Assembly: GCA_009869945.1 (NCBI GenBank) | Contig: WIXG01000279.1 | Location: forward strand, 42,577-106,576 | From: Mesaphorura yosii | Lineage: Eukaryota; Arthropoda; Collembola; Poduromorpha; Tullbergiidae | Direction of reading: 5' to 3' | Length of the DNA stretch: 64,000 nt | Shown here: positions 12,879 through 26,200 of the stretch, piece after piece | Layout of the letters: every line of letters begins with the position of its first letter | Numbering within the stretch: the stretch's first letter is position 1 | The notes under the pieces: generated by a model | Seen by the model: only the letters and a program-made list of their open reading frames with translations | Told to the model about the DNA's origin: nothing | Databases searched by the model: none | Program-made: the position numbers and the translations under genes

Positions 12879-14126
12879 GGGAAGTGCAGAGAACGAAGAC
12901 GCGACGCGACAAGGAACAACAAGAACAAGACGACAATTGATGAGAAAAAGATGCTACCATGAATTTCATTCGAAATCAGCCTTCCATATCAAGTATTAAC
13001 CCCATTCTCCCTTCTGAGCAATGGAAATACCAAAATTCTGTTCAAACCGTGAGTAATTTAATTCCTGAATGCGTCTGCCGGTCTTCGTAATAATAAACAG
13101 AGCAAACATACGTGAGAGACTACGTTCTATCGAATCCACAGTCTGCATTCTACAAATTGAAAATTCCACCTGTTGCACTCGTACTTGATCCTCGCGAGTT
13201 CTAATAGGAGCAAAATTACTGAAGAAAAATCGTTTCTTAGTTCTTGTTCCCCGTTCACTCATAATTACAAAGCGAAATTATGCGCCTAAGATCTTCAAGA
13301 GCCGTAGTTCACAGCGACTGTTCATTGCAGTTGTAATTCTCAGTGAAGTAACAAGTAAAAACCAAAAAACCGCAAAAGACACGACAGTAATTGCATAAGC
13401 GTCATCAACCATCGAAAACAATGGGCGACGACGGATGAGTAACGATATAAAGTTTATGACTGTGACCCCACCTTGTAATTTACAATGCTAAGTGCAACGC
13501 GATGCAATGCAACGTGTCAAATTTCATGCCATGCCATGTACTGTAAGGATGCTATGCTGGTAAGCTTGGTCTTGACATGTTGTATGACACGTCACGACAC
13601 TGACGGCACGGCACATGGCACACACATTTTGATTCAAGAACAGGTGAGTCAATGATGAGCCAACAATCGCAAGCGAATTCAGTTGCATATTTCGTTAGTC
13701 GTGTCGCGTTAACGTCGTCGTGTTTCATTTGCAATTAAGGTCAGCTTGGACTTGGGCTTGAAATTTCAGTTACGAAGTGTCATATGTCAGCTGCAAAGGT
13801 CTTGTCGCATTTGGTTACATAACTCGGTTTAAGTTTTTAATAAATCTCCTTTTCAAAATGTTTGCATAAATTAATCGAGGTATAAACGTACGCGGGGCGT
13901 GCTTTCATATTTCTTTTGCTCCGATTTTGCTGGTTTGACCTTAATTTCCGCGTGCACATTGCATACTGCATTACATCATAAGGGGCACTATTAATTTAAG
14001 GTTGCTAAAGCAAATGCAAGCGTACGAGTACGAATATGTGTTCAGGGGAAGTAGGAAGTAATGCTGGTAATACTCGTAATACACGACTCATAACATAATC
14101 GATATGCTTCGATAAATCGGGAGAGC

Positions 14127-14170
14127 GTGATACTTGATACGTGATACAGATACAGCAAACGCTGATACAG
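14127..14170. repeat. Cluster of GATAC words
   Basis: GATAC occurs five times in about 44 bases with irregular spacing. It could be a decayed short tandem repeat or a binding-site cluster. Nothing in the sequence decides between these. Confidence 0.45.
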
Positions 14171-17100
14171 TTTGCATTTACATGCATTTGCGTGATTCAT
14201 AATTGCATAATTGCCTGAACTGCATTGTACACATTGTATTGTCTTTGAATTGAATTTTCATGCACATGCATTCGTGTTCCACTGCACATTGCATTTATGC
14301 ATTTAGTACAAAGGAATTCGGTTAATAACACGTTGCATGGTCGCAAAAACCAGTGCACTGGCATATTCCTTGTAACTATCTTGACTTAGTTTTCATGGTA
14401 GATTTGTTTCGTGAATAGCGAATACAAAAATGTGAGTGATACAGAGCGCGTAGCTCGGATAAATGCGCTTGCATTGAATCCATTCGCATCATTGCATTGC
14501 TATTTTTCCATTGCAGTGGTATTGCATATTCTGTTCGATTCGATTATGTCAATCAATGATGAATGATAGCACGACTATTTATTGCTTAAATCAAATCAAG
14601 CCATTGATCGACATTTGTAGCTGATTAAAAAGATAAATGTGAACTTGGTCGGGTCGACCGAAGGAACTGCGTCTGTGCTAAATTTGTGTTTGTAATAACC
14701 GTAAACGGTTTTCTGTCTGCTTAATGACTGCAGGCTATAAGATGAACGATGAGTTTGAGATACATTGCCATTTGCAATGCACAAGCCGCACTTGCTAATT
14801 TTCTATTAATAAATCTCTGTCGGCAGTTAAAAAGTAGCATAACATGCTTCTTATCCTGGTTTCTTTTCACGTCGCAGTGGCATTCACCGAATTATTATTT
14901 GTGAACGCGAACGTGAACTTGCTGGTAACACTAGCAACAATGTACGCGATAATGACATGAAATGACTTGTGCTTATTTCTGAAGCGTACACATACGCGCA
15001 TGCGTAGTCACTTGTAAGATTTATTATTGGTACGGTGCGTAGTGTTGACATTCTTCCTCATCTTTGTACTTGTATCGTAAATGGCAAATATTGTACACGA
15101 ATTAACATTGACTCTACGCGGTCGTTCCACATTGCATTTATTTTTAGGTCAAGTATTCAAACACGGCGCAACGGCAAGCATCTGTCCACATGAGCCCTGC
15201 ATTCCGCTGCTTCCTTATTGTCGAACTTGAACTAAGTGACAATTAATTAGCAAAATTAAAGCACAATAAACGGCCGGCTGTTTCAGGCTGTTTTAAGGTC
15301 ACGGTGACCAGCGCCAAAGCCATAGAAACAAATACCAAATACAAAATATCAAATCCTTAACCATTTACATCACGCTGGGGCGACTCATAAATCGTACGCC
15401 CAGTCATTCTTGCACTTCACTTCGATTACACACTGACGCGGACGCTGAAGCAGCTCTTCAACTTCATCGTGTAACGCATTATTCAATTTATGTTTTCTGA
15501 TGTCCAACATTCGCCATTGCATCGCCGTAATGATTTAGCATTTTTGCCATGCGAAGCTCGTATACACTCAAAAGGCTGGGGCGGCAGTGCCGTGTGCCAT
15601 TGAATTTGTGCCGTCGTCTCGTTATGCTAATGACAAGGAACAGACGAGATCTTGACTCTTGACCAATTCTTGACGCTCATGAAATAAAAAATTAGGTAAC
15701 AATGAAATTGTGCAAAAGGCATCGCGTATCGCTTTGTCCTTTATTTGTGCCGTGCCGTTGATGACTTGTGCCATGCCATGGTAAATGCGATCAATGCACT
15801 CTACTCTGAAGTTTGTACTCTGATTAAAAGGTTATGCAATTGTGCCAAAAAGTGAGCAGTAGTTTTGATCAAACTGAATGCAAAACAAGTTTATGACTGT
15901 ATTTCCTCATAAGTCAATTTTCTATTTTCTTAACCGTTCGTACGCGTCAAATGTGTGTCATTTACCATTTTGTGCCACGGTGGCGCGGCGCTTTTGGGCA
16001 TTGGGCTTATTTGAAATGCTTGAAAATGTGCGCGTGTGCATGAATTTCCTCAGATTTTCCTGCCAATTAAGTGCAAAGTTAAACTGTTGATCTGATTGGG
16101 GCATCCCGAGAAGAGAATGAGATTAAATCGGAAGATAAAGCAGCCTGTAATGCTGTGGCCGTAATTTTCTTAGCGCTAATTTGCAGGCGAATCTGAAATT
16201 CGCAGGATTCTTATTCAATACCGTGTATTTAGTGCCTTGGCGTTTGGAGTGAATGATTCATGCTGTAATTTGTAACTCAAACAAGCAAGCACGTGTATCC
16301 AAGCTCAAGCCAAGCAAAAGCAGGCGGCCGGCTGGGCTTCATGTGAAAGTCGTGAGGGATTACACAAGAATTTGTCGTAATAATTAGTACATAAGCCTTT
16401 CCTAGTAAATGCAAATGCTCTCAAGTTTTTGCAGGCCATTTGTAATTGTGATTCGTTCGCAAATAGCAGTTGGCAGTTAGCAGAATCGAGTACTGCAATG
16501 AATGAATTCTTGTGGCTTATTGACTCAGGCTAAGCTTGAGCGTTTGCGATGAGCCACAGTTCAAACACCTGAATTCAAAGGAAATGCACGAACAAAGACA
16601 AGACACAAGACAAAGAATGTGACAAGTGTCTTCGAGCGAAGGCGTGAAGGAACCACGGATTAAAAGCCACGTGGAAGCCGCGTATGGTATTTTAGAATTC
16701 GCAATTCGCAAATTCTCACATGCTGAGAGCTTTGCGGTATTTCATTTTCGTATGTCGGCAAATTCCCGTATCTCGATTCAACTTAACCGCAAATTCTTTA
16801 ATCTTTGTCAAATTTGCCGCTTTGTAGTTGTAATTGTGAGATTGCCTTACATTTTGCATTCTTACAAATTGTATCGATCATGAATTGGAGAATTGGAATT
16901 GGTGAATTAGCGAATGAATTGAGAAACAATCGAACGTGGGCATAATGCGCCTCACGCTTCGGCCATTCTTAATGCTTAATTAAGTATTTGCCAATGCACT
17001 TGAACGCTTGCGTTTACGTTGGGAATAATTCACATACTCCTCTTTCTTGACAACGTGGAGTAATCAATCCGCTCGTTTAACCAGCAGTAGCGAGCCATTC

Positions 17101-17734
17101 ATTCAGTGAGTAAAATGATATGCTAAATGTATGCAACCAGCAAAATAGTGCAATGGGAAGAATCCCAGCACTACTGCGCTGCAATGCGATTTTTGGACAA
17201 TCTGTGTACGAATACGAGTACGAGTACTTAGGCAATTAGCGCTTATGAATGGCGATGGCGACGAATGATGAACGATGAGCCTTCGTACACGCTTTGTTTG
17301 TGTTAGTAAAGGGAAGGGTTGGAAAACAGAATCGAGTACACAAACACAGCAAATACAAATACACAGCGAATGGCGAATAAATATCCTTCTTGCAAGTTAA
17401 AAGGGCAAGAGTTTAAGAATTGCCATTTGCGATTTGCGAATAGCAATTCAGGCATGATACGTGAGTTTAATATGAATTAATGTACTCGCATGGGATTTGG
17501 TACAACAACACAGCAGTCAGCAGCGGCAGTGCATGGCAATTATTGGCATGAACAAATCAAACGTGGGTTACTTCAATCCATCTTGGACTTGTATGCCAGG
17601 CGCGCGAATGCTTGCAGTATTAGAGCAGCCTGCCTCATCGAGTACGTCGTGTGCAATCTTAAAGGGTGTCTGTCCCACATGGACACTTTCACCTGACCGA
17701 GTGACCCTCTCATTCGCATCTCAATATCATCATT

Positions 17735-17846
17735 GCATCGCATCGCATCGCTCAGCCACAGCCAAGCCAAACCAAGCCAAGCCAGGCCATAAGGTAGCAT
17801 CTTGGCATCTGAACAACTTCTTCTTGAGACGAGCCAAGCCAAGCCA
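17735..17846. repeat. Densest pentamer cluster: (GCATC)3 then (GCCAA)n blocks
   Basis: (GCATC)3 at 17735-17749 is followed by GCCAA-type units at 17761-17789 and again at 17833-17846, interspersed with GCCAC, GCCAG and CGGCA variants. Open frames crossing this block take their composition from the repeat and are not treated as genes. Confidence 0.7.
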
Positions 17847-20132
17847 CGGCACGCCAGCAGAAAAAAACTAGTTGATGAGACGACTCTCTACGAGACACAT
17901 TGTTTGTTGTTTTGTTGTGTGTTTGTGCCGTGCCGTGCTCACCTGAGACTGACTGAGACTGCGTTACTCGATCAGAACAGAAACAGACTTTGTTAAATTT
18001 ATATGGGGCAGCGGTCGTGTTTCTGTTTCTTTGCTCAGCGTACGTGTTAATTGCTTAATTACACAACTGAAGCAATGCAAATGCAAGCGCTGGCGCCTGT
18101 TAGAAGTGGACCCTGCCTAATTATCAGCAGCAGTGTGCCTGATTTATAGCATTCGCCTGCCTGCCCATTTGCAATTGCGTTTTGCGTATTGTTCTGAATT
18201 CTGTCCCAATTTGAGCCCGTCTCATTGCGGACTTCCTTCCTGGTTCCTAGTCGTCTATTCTTATAGTTTATACTTTATACAGTACGCGTTTCCTCGCTAC
18301 ACTTAATTTGGCTTTGGCTGTTTAACTCACGACACGCCATTGTTTTCGGCTTTGTCTCTTGTGTTTGTGTAATAGGAAAAGATTCTACGGGTGATAATCC
18401 AGTGTACGTAATTATAAAACTCAGGCAAGTGAAAAAAGTGTTGACAAAACAGAAAACAAAGTGTCAAGCATTGAGACAATTTATACCAAGTATTTGAGGA
18501 AAAGACAAACGATAACGCAACAAAGAACTTGTTAAGACTCGTGCGTGCGTTTTGTGCAGCAAAGCAAAACAAAGATTCGGATTCAGATTTGTGGAGTGCT
18601 GAGCATTCATCAAAGAAGCAAGATTTGGATTCCTGCTCTCCGAGCGTGAGCGAACGGAACCTCATACTTGTGAGAAAAGTTAAAAGGTATTTTAGTGTTT
18701 GGACGTGAAATTTGGAGATGCCGTTGAAAATTTGTAATATTTTTATTATGAGACATGAACTATTCCGTAGACTCGGTGTTATTTGTGTCTGCGCTGAATC
18801 AATGAGTCTGTTAAATGAATTAAATCAATGTTGGAGTATTTTATACAAGCTCCCGCACATTTTAGGCGTAAAATAACGAATTATCAATGATTTTTAATGA
18901 AATACCCGACTGTCTTCCAATTATTTAAAACTGCCTGTAAACCGCCTTGCATAAATCAAAAATGCATTTGATTTCTGCTTCTACACTGCATTAAATCTTA
19001 ATACCTCGTTGTATTCTTGGCTACGCTGCGCTGGGTGGCGAACGGATATGAAAAATATTACATAAGCTTGGGTTATGCCTTACCTTGGTTTTATGTTAAG
19101 ATTCGAATCAGAATATTACGCTTAATATCGTGTACTTAAACGTTTGAATTCATTATCATCAAAATTTCGGCAATGCAATGTAATAGCTCACAAGGCATGG
19201 CATGGCGTAGCACATGGCATGATTGGGATAATGATCATGATAATGCAATGGCAACGTGGCCTATGCTAGGAGTGCTCCGAAATGGTCAGTTAAACAGTGG
19301 TCATTTGTGTTTCTTTCTTGACTGATCATGATCACGAATGCGTGTACGCATAATGCACAAATGTATACTTCGGAATACTTTAATTAGTTGCTGACCACCA
19401 GTGCAACGCTACGTACGAACGTTAACAATGTTTTAAGACCCAACAGTGCATTTGCAAATGTAGGAGCCACGAGTCAAAGTGCTTTAGTTGCGAAATCAGT
19501 GCAGCTGTGCCAGTGCGTGGGTCGAAAGTCAAAAGTCAGGTGTCAAAGGCATTAGTTGTAGGAAGGAACAATTATTCAGCGCCAGAATTCAGGAAAACCA
19601 CAAAAATTGACGAAAATTGACATTGGTGTAATTTCTGCCAAGCCCCAGCATTCAGATACCATTTTATTCATGAAAGTTTGCGCGTGATTAGAAATTGTGT
19701 GCTGTTCTGAGGAAAACGAGTGAAAGAGCTGCGACCGTAATCAACCGTTTACTGATAAAAAGTGGATAAACAACTACCACCACACAAAGTGACAAAAACA
19801 ACCTGAAATTAAGTTTATGTGCTGCAATTGTAATTATTGCAAGTTACAACAGACAGAAAACAGACAATACGGACATAGTTTCGTTTTCATTCATACAAAC
19901 GTTTGCTGATTCATAACCTCAAGATCAATTCCTGAATTCGTGCCTGTGTGTATGCGTTTAGTACATAATTCGCAATGACAGGGAGACATAATTTATGAAT
20001 TTATGATTGCTGGTTTATTGTTCGATGGCGACGTGTGAAAATGACCATGTTTTAACGCACTTCTGCTTGTAAAATGACCACTGCAACAGTTAGCAATTAG
20101 TTTAGTTTAGTTTCTCCGGCCGTGCGACGAAG

Positions 20133-20231
20133 ATGAAAGTGAAGGACCGTGAGCTCTGGCTTTCAATTGCGCTGAAATCAGTCATCGCTGTGTCGTGTTG
20201 CCTTTCGCGTGTTGTCGTATTTTTATACTAA
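20133..20231 (+). other. Possible upstream ORF, or intron tail, before the Patched-related start
   Basis: An ATG at 20133 opens a 32-codon frame ending at TAA 20229-20231, one base before the proposed start ATG at 20233. If this stretch is exonic it is an upstream ORF that could limit translation. The same place carries TACTAAA (20226-20232), resembling a branch-point consensus, followed 31 bases later by TTGGATTCCAG at about 20262. This would instead make it the end of an intron. Confidence 0.35.
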
Positions 20232-20232
20232 A

Positions 20233-23200
20233 ATGCGTATAATCGTTGGATTCCAGGCCGTTGAAGAAGAACCCGAAGTCCAAGACGACGACGACGAGCT
20301 GACAAGCCAAACCCGCGGCGGGAAGAAAGTCGTCCTTCCTTCGTCGGGTTACCGTTCTCCTTACAAATACTACACGTCCGACTCCATCACCAAGGACAAG
20401 AAGCCTGGTGATTCAGAGGACGGAATCGTCGACGACAACCTCAGCCTTACCAAAATGGTGTACCGCCGACCGAGCAGCACGGGAGGCTCTGCGAACCACA
20501 GTTCCTCCGGCTGTGGGCTGGAAGTCATCGATCGTGGCCTGACCAGACTCTTTCACTGGCTGGGCCAGAAGATCGGCGAAAGCCCGTCGTACTACATAAT
20601 TATTCCAATCTTCCTCTCCCTCCTCCTGGGCACTGGCATGCAAAGACTGATCTACATCGACGATCCCGAGTATTTATTCTCGCCCATTGACGGGAAAGCC
20701 AAGTACGAACGAGAGGTGGTGGACAATCTGTTTCCCATGAATTACTCGGACGAGTTCCATCCGTCGAGATTTGTGCGACCAGGAAGATTCTTGAGGTAAG
20801 CAGCCCAAATCGTTAAAACGTGTATCATTTTGGAGATTTTATGGTGATCGACAAGCATTAACGTGATTTAACTCATTTTCGAGATGCCAGACGGCTGTGT
20901 GGGTTGATAAAATGATAAAACTAACAAAATCCCTCAAAAATAGAAACCCGAAGGTGGACAACTTGAGAAGTGAGATTATTTTGGTACTCTTTTGTGCGCT
21001 GAAGGTCGCGCGCATAGATTTATTATGCAGGAATTGCAGGAAAGAGACTTCTCTTTCATTCTCTACCCACGAAGTGGGCTCGGCTCAACTTGTAGGTAGA
21101 CAAGACAGTGGTCACAGTAGACGTTGACGTATTTATAAATAAACTCCGTTTGAGTTTGGGTATTCCGTAATTTCCTTAACGTGAGCTGTCCTTGATGTGC
21201 GAGCTGTACCGCGGACGGACAGCAGCTGGACTCTTTACTTGCTGGCTTCGAAAGGGTTAACTGTCGTAATGATATACTGTCGATATACTCATAATCCCGT
21301 CTTACCTGAAATGAAACCAATCCAAAGGACCTTCGATTCTGTTTTGTACTTACGCACCTTTCTTTGACAATGAAAACATCAAAACTCAAATCACTTTCAA
21401 TTTCAACCTCGACATCAAAAATCAGCGTGTGTTGGCTGAACAGGCGTCGAGAGAATGAATCGATGATGGCCCAACATGAAGCCAATTGTCAATGGACAGA
21501 CAGTCAAGAGGAACAGCTAAATAGCCTTTGATTCACGACTAGAGACGAGATTATAATTAAAGCCCATTTATTCATACATTCATGCACACATTTGATGATT
21601 TAATTCCTTATTCCGTATTTAATTACTGATCATGCCTTTCAATGCAACTGCTAATTAATCAGTTTCTTTGCACAGGCTGTTTGTAAAAGCGAAAGACGGT
21701 GGCACGCTCCTCCGCTCGCATGTCTGGAACGAAATCGTTGAACTCGACAAAGTCGTTCACAACACGTCGATCGTCTGGGACGATGAGGAGAAGAAGTACG
21801 AAGACATCTGCGCCAAGTGGAAGGGAGATTGCTACGAGAACACCGTGCTCGAGCTGGGTGAGATCATGGACGATGTTGAGCGTGGAAACGTGTCACTCAC
21901 CTACCCAGTCATGCTGAACCCAAACACATTCGAAACGTACGCATTCCCGTTCACGTTTGGAGGCGTCAAGCTGACCAACGTCTCGACCATAATCTCGGTT
22001 CAAGCAATCCAGCTGAATTATTTTCTCGCTGTGAGCTACAAGAAGACGAAGGAGAATGCACGGTAAGGAAAGGACATTGCGATATGACGAATTAATTTGC
22101 ATTGCTGTTTTGCATGCTAATTTGTGCTCGCCGAATTCCACACTTTTATGGTATTTAATTTCGGATTTCGTCGATCCAGGTGTTTCAGTTGAATGTTGAC
22201 TCATTTGTAAAGGTGAATTAACTCTCAGACCGGACATTGCTGTCAGATGCAAGACGCAATAATCACAGTTTACAAAGCATGTTATGAAGGCTGGACTCTC
22301 AAATGCAAAGGCCAAGACGACTTTAGCGCAAATATTTCCAATCGTAATCCAGTTTTTAAGCTTGTTGGGTCTGCGCAAAAAAATTCCGCTTTTCCTTCTT
22401 GAAGTCCTTGTACTTGTACTTGAATCCAGAATCCACAATTAAAAATGACCCTTCATGCTATGCTTTTCGTATTGCATTGATTTGTTATGCTTCAGTTGGT
22501 GTTGAAGTAGACCCACTTTTTGTGGCTTCATTAATTTAATCACGGGGCCTTCGTCATTTGTCCACATCGTCGAGCATGCATGTAACGAATAACAAGGTAG
22601 CCTTTATGTGTGAGTTACGCAAATGACGTCCGGTGAGTCCAAAAACAAGAGAACAAACAACCAAGACGACATCAAGATCAATGTAATACAATACGTGCGC
22701 CTTGCAAGGAGGTCCATCAAAATTAACTTGCAAGTACAAAGTACAGCCACAGTCATATAAGCACGCAAAAGTCAAGGTTTTTGATGTGCTACCGCTTGGA
22801 TAATGGATATTACGTGAATAACGATTAACGAAGACGTTGATGGCCTTAATTAACGATTAGCCATCAACCATCGCATGAACAAGACGGAAAAGTTGGCCCG
22901 ATAATGTAAATGAAGTTATGACGAGGAAGTACGCGGAAGGAAGTACGCGCGAACATTATGAAATAATTAATTGAATCATTTAGTCTTCTATACTCTACTT
23001 TACGAATGTTAATTAGGAAATTATGAAATGCATTTCTGCATTGTCTGATTTTGCGATTTTGCAGGGGTGAAGAATGGGAAAAAGTCCTGCTGAACGAGCT
23101 CGAGGCCCGGAACGATAAATGGAAGTACCTTCACGTCTCCCGTTTCGCCGTGCGGACGCTCGCGACGGAGCTGGAACGCAACACGTTTTCCATCCTCCCT

Positions 23201-26200
23201 TATTTCTCCGTGACTGTCGGCCTCATGATTGTGTTTACCGTCATCACCTGCATGATGTTTGACTGGGTCAAGTCCAAACCATGGCTTGGACTGGTTGGCG
23301 TCATTTCCTCCACGCTGGGCTCGTTCGCGGCTTTTGGACTCGTCTGCTACTGCGGAGTGGAATTTATCGGAATCAACATGGCAGCTCCGTTCCTCATGTT
23401 GGGTGAGTGAATTATCTTTACGTCGCATCGCATCGCCTTGCTTTGACTTGCCTTGTGTTGCCCGCATTTTGCTGAATCACGCATCACGCTGGATAATAAT
23501 GAAATGGAACATGATTTGTGGCAAGCCAAAGCGAATCTATTAAACATGACGCGACAAGTTGCTATAGCATTCTTTAAACATTAAACAAGGTTAATTCAAG
23601 AACATTCCAAAGTAAAACGAATTCTTGAGAAACTGAATCTGAATCTCAACAAAAACTCGTCGTAGGAAATCTGCGTGTCATGAAGAAGATGAAAAAGTGA
23701 TGGGGTGATGACAATGAGTCTGAACATCTCCAGAAAATACAAGCTGAAGCCTGGCAATACAAACTGTATTATTCAACGCTGTAGTTTGCTGTTGAATAAT
23801 TTGTTCTACCGGCGGTTCTTCCAGAAGAATTCCCATTTCTGACCAGCAGCAGAATCGTCTAGCAAAATGCACGAGCATGTTAAACTGTAATCTTTTTATT
23901 GTGAGAACTTCACACTTTAACTACTTTAACTATGAGATTGCATATTGCATATTGCGTTACATTATTGCACTTAATTATCTTTCAGCAATAATTACTTGAT
24001 CATTTTATTGATGCAGCTGCAGTGCAGTGCAGAATTCTATTGTATCATAATTCTGGCGTTAACGTGAACGTGAGAGCTGAAAGCTGATAGAGTGCTGAAT
24101 TGCTGAGACTACTTGTCTTGATAAAGCAGTCATCGTGCCATGCCTGTTTTCTCAGGATTGCACTTGTGTACTTTATTCCAGTATTTCAGCGTGTAGGAAA
24201 TGCAAATATGCCACGTTGTGTTGTCTTGTGGCTCTTGTAACAGATTTGGCAGTGCTTGGCAATTATGACTACCGTAAAAACGTGCTGGTCATTCATTCAA
24301 CGGATTGACGTGCGTGCGTGCTATTTTTAGCGAACATAATTACAGATTCTTTACCTCCGGGGTTTGGCTGCTTTGGTCGCAAGGTGAACCGAAAAACAAC
24401 AGATTTAGTATCGCATTCGCCGTGCGTTTCGTTCAGGAATGCATTCTCAATGAATGTCACGAACAATGCGTAGCGTAATAGTAATAACTATGTATTATTA
24501 CACTGCATTTGCACCGGGTAACCGCAATAACAACGAAAACAAAGTGTGTCATGCCATGCCGGCCCGTTATAAATTTTTCACATTCGCAGTCACAGTCGTC
24601 TCTGGCTCATGCTTAAAGTAGACCCACACCGATGCTTGCCCACCGTCGCACAGTTCATCATTGCTTTAAATTGCAGCGTATTATCGAAATACAATAGAAT
24701 TGACTTTGACCGGCCTAGCTCTAGACTACTTTCTGTCCAGGCGACCTTTCCTTACATTACAATGCAATGCCCTATACTCGGAGTGGACTGGACGTCCTTA
24801 ATCATAATCGTATTATTACCACACAATGGGCAGTGCAGTAGGCAGAGACGATTAGACAGAAAGTTGTTAGAAAAGAAACGACAAACGACGCAAGCGTCAC
24901 GGCGTGAGTTCACGTCAAGGTGACCAGTGGCCGCTTCAATTTTCAATCATGTTTCGATTGCTTTCGTAAAACAGTACATTTGAAAGTTTACGTCGCATTG
25001 CGGATTGCATACAGTAGTGACGGGACACGACTCGGGACCTTGAATTGAAGCAGTTTTTCGATTTTGCCTGCAATTTTTAGCAAGCCACGCCGCAGGCCGT
25101 CTTCGAAGATGCGAAGAGGAGAAGCCCACTTTTGTAATGCAACCTGACGAATTTCCTCATGCATTTTGCAAAGGTGGCGTGGTGACCCATGCTAATTTAA
25201 TTTGCCACAGTGTACATTGCATTGAGTTACACAAGTTGACCTGCGGCTTAATTCTGTGTCTGTCGCTGTCGCTTCGCATCATTCATTCATTGTGCTATTG
25301 ACCATCACAAAGCAGACAAAACCAGCAAGCTTACGAAAACAACGCAATTGGCAATTAATAGGATTGCAAGATCAGGACAGGACAGGTGATTTCGCAGTCG
25401 AGAGTCTTTATCATCTCCTTATGCATAAAATATGACACAGCGACCGAGCAGGCAGAGCAGAGAGCAAGTGCATTTCATCATTCTTCATTTCCTAACCTCG
25501 CCGTTTAAAGGGTTAAGCGAGTGGAATACAAAAATGCGAGCGAGTGCGTCTTGCGCTTGCATAAAAGATTGAATAACGCAATGCAATGCGCGCAAAGTTG
25601 GTTTGGTTTGGTCGGGTCGGCCAGTCATTAGGAACAACGAACAAGAACAAGATGGATTGCAACTGCAAAGGCAAGGCATGGCAGGACAGCGAGAGCGAGA
25701 AAATTCACGGCACGGCGTTCGCGTACGAGTAAACTTGCCCCTTCTGTTGTAATTGCAACAGAGCACGGCAGATTGGAGCGACGTTGGAAAACAAGTCCTT
25801 AATTTCTGGTGGCTGTTGAGCAATTGCAGTCAGGCGCAGTCTCAGTCGAAGTCGCAGTACGTGATCCAATGTCCATATGGGCAAGGTATTCAAAAATTTG
25901 CATATTTTTTGCGACGTGGGCTCATGTAAGAATAAGAACGTACTCAAGATCAGATTTCGTGTCCAAGCCCAAGACTGAGCTGAGATGAGATGAGATCGCA
26001 AAAAGTTCGTCAGATGCTATCGTTTTCCGTGTACCTTTCCGGATTTGCATGCATTGACCACTTTACATTAGACTTGCATGTTCTGTTCAAATTAGGCTAA
26101 CAATTGTAAGCTTTTCATTAATGCCACTGAGAAGAGATTTAGCGTACGGTGGCAATTTGATCTGCTCTGGTCAAAAGCGTACTCCTGAGGCAAAAACTTG

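Larger units (their letters stand above)
4806..20132. other. 15-kb gene-poor region upstream of the Patched-related gene
   Basis: I saw no protein with family resemblance, no domain and no run of exons. Open frames up to about 140 codons occur (for example near 9509-9952), but their composition and lack of splice context fit chance. The DNA is AT-rich and dotted with short words such as GCAATTCGCAATTCG and with pentanucleotide arrays. Two clear hairpins lie at 7148-7185 and 9384-9411. Its position suggests it holds distant promoter, enhancer or non-coding 5' exons of the gene at 20233. That is inference. Confidence 0.5.

Noticed and set aside
14500-14550. Possible tRNA box-B-like word GTTCGATTC
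   Set aside because: No matching box A or cloverleaf stems around it.
17497-17871. Overlapping long frames on both strands
   Set aside because: They run through the GCATC/GCCAA arrays, which lack stops in several frames; repeat-driven artefacts.
19323-19334. 12-bp palindrome TGATCATGATCA
   Set aside because: Made of repeated TGATCA words in a stretch rich in ATGATC; too short and too biased to be meaningful.
22248-22438. 181-codon minus-strand frame overlapping Patched-related exon 2 and its intron
   Set aside because: Partly antisense to a real exon and otherwise intronic; no recognisable protein features.
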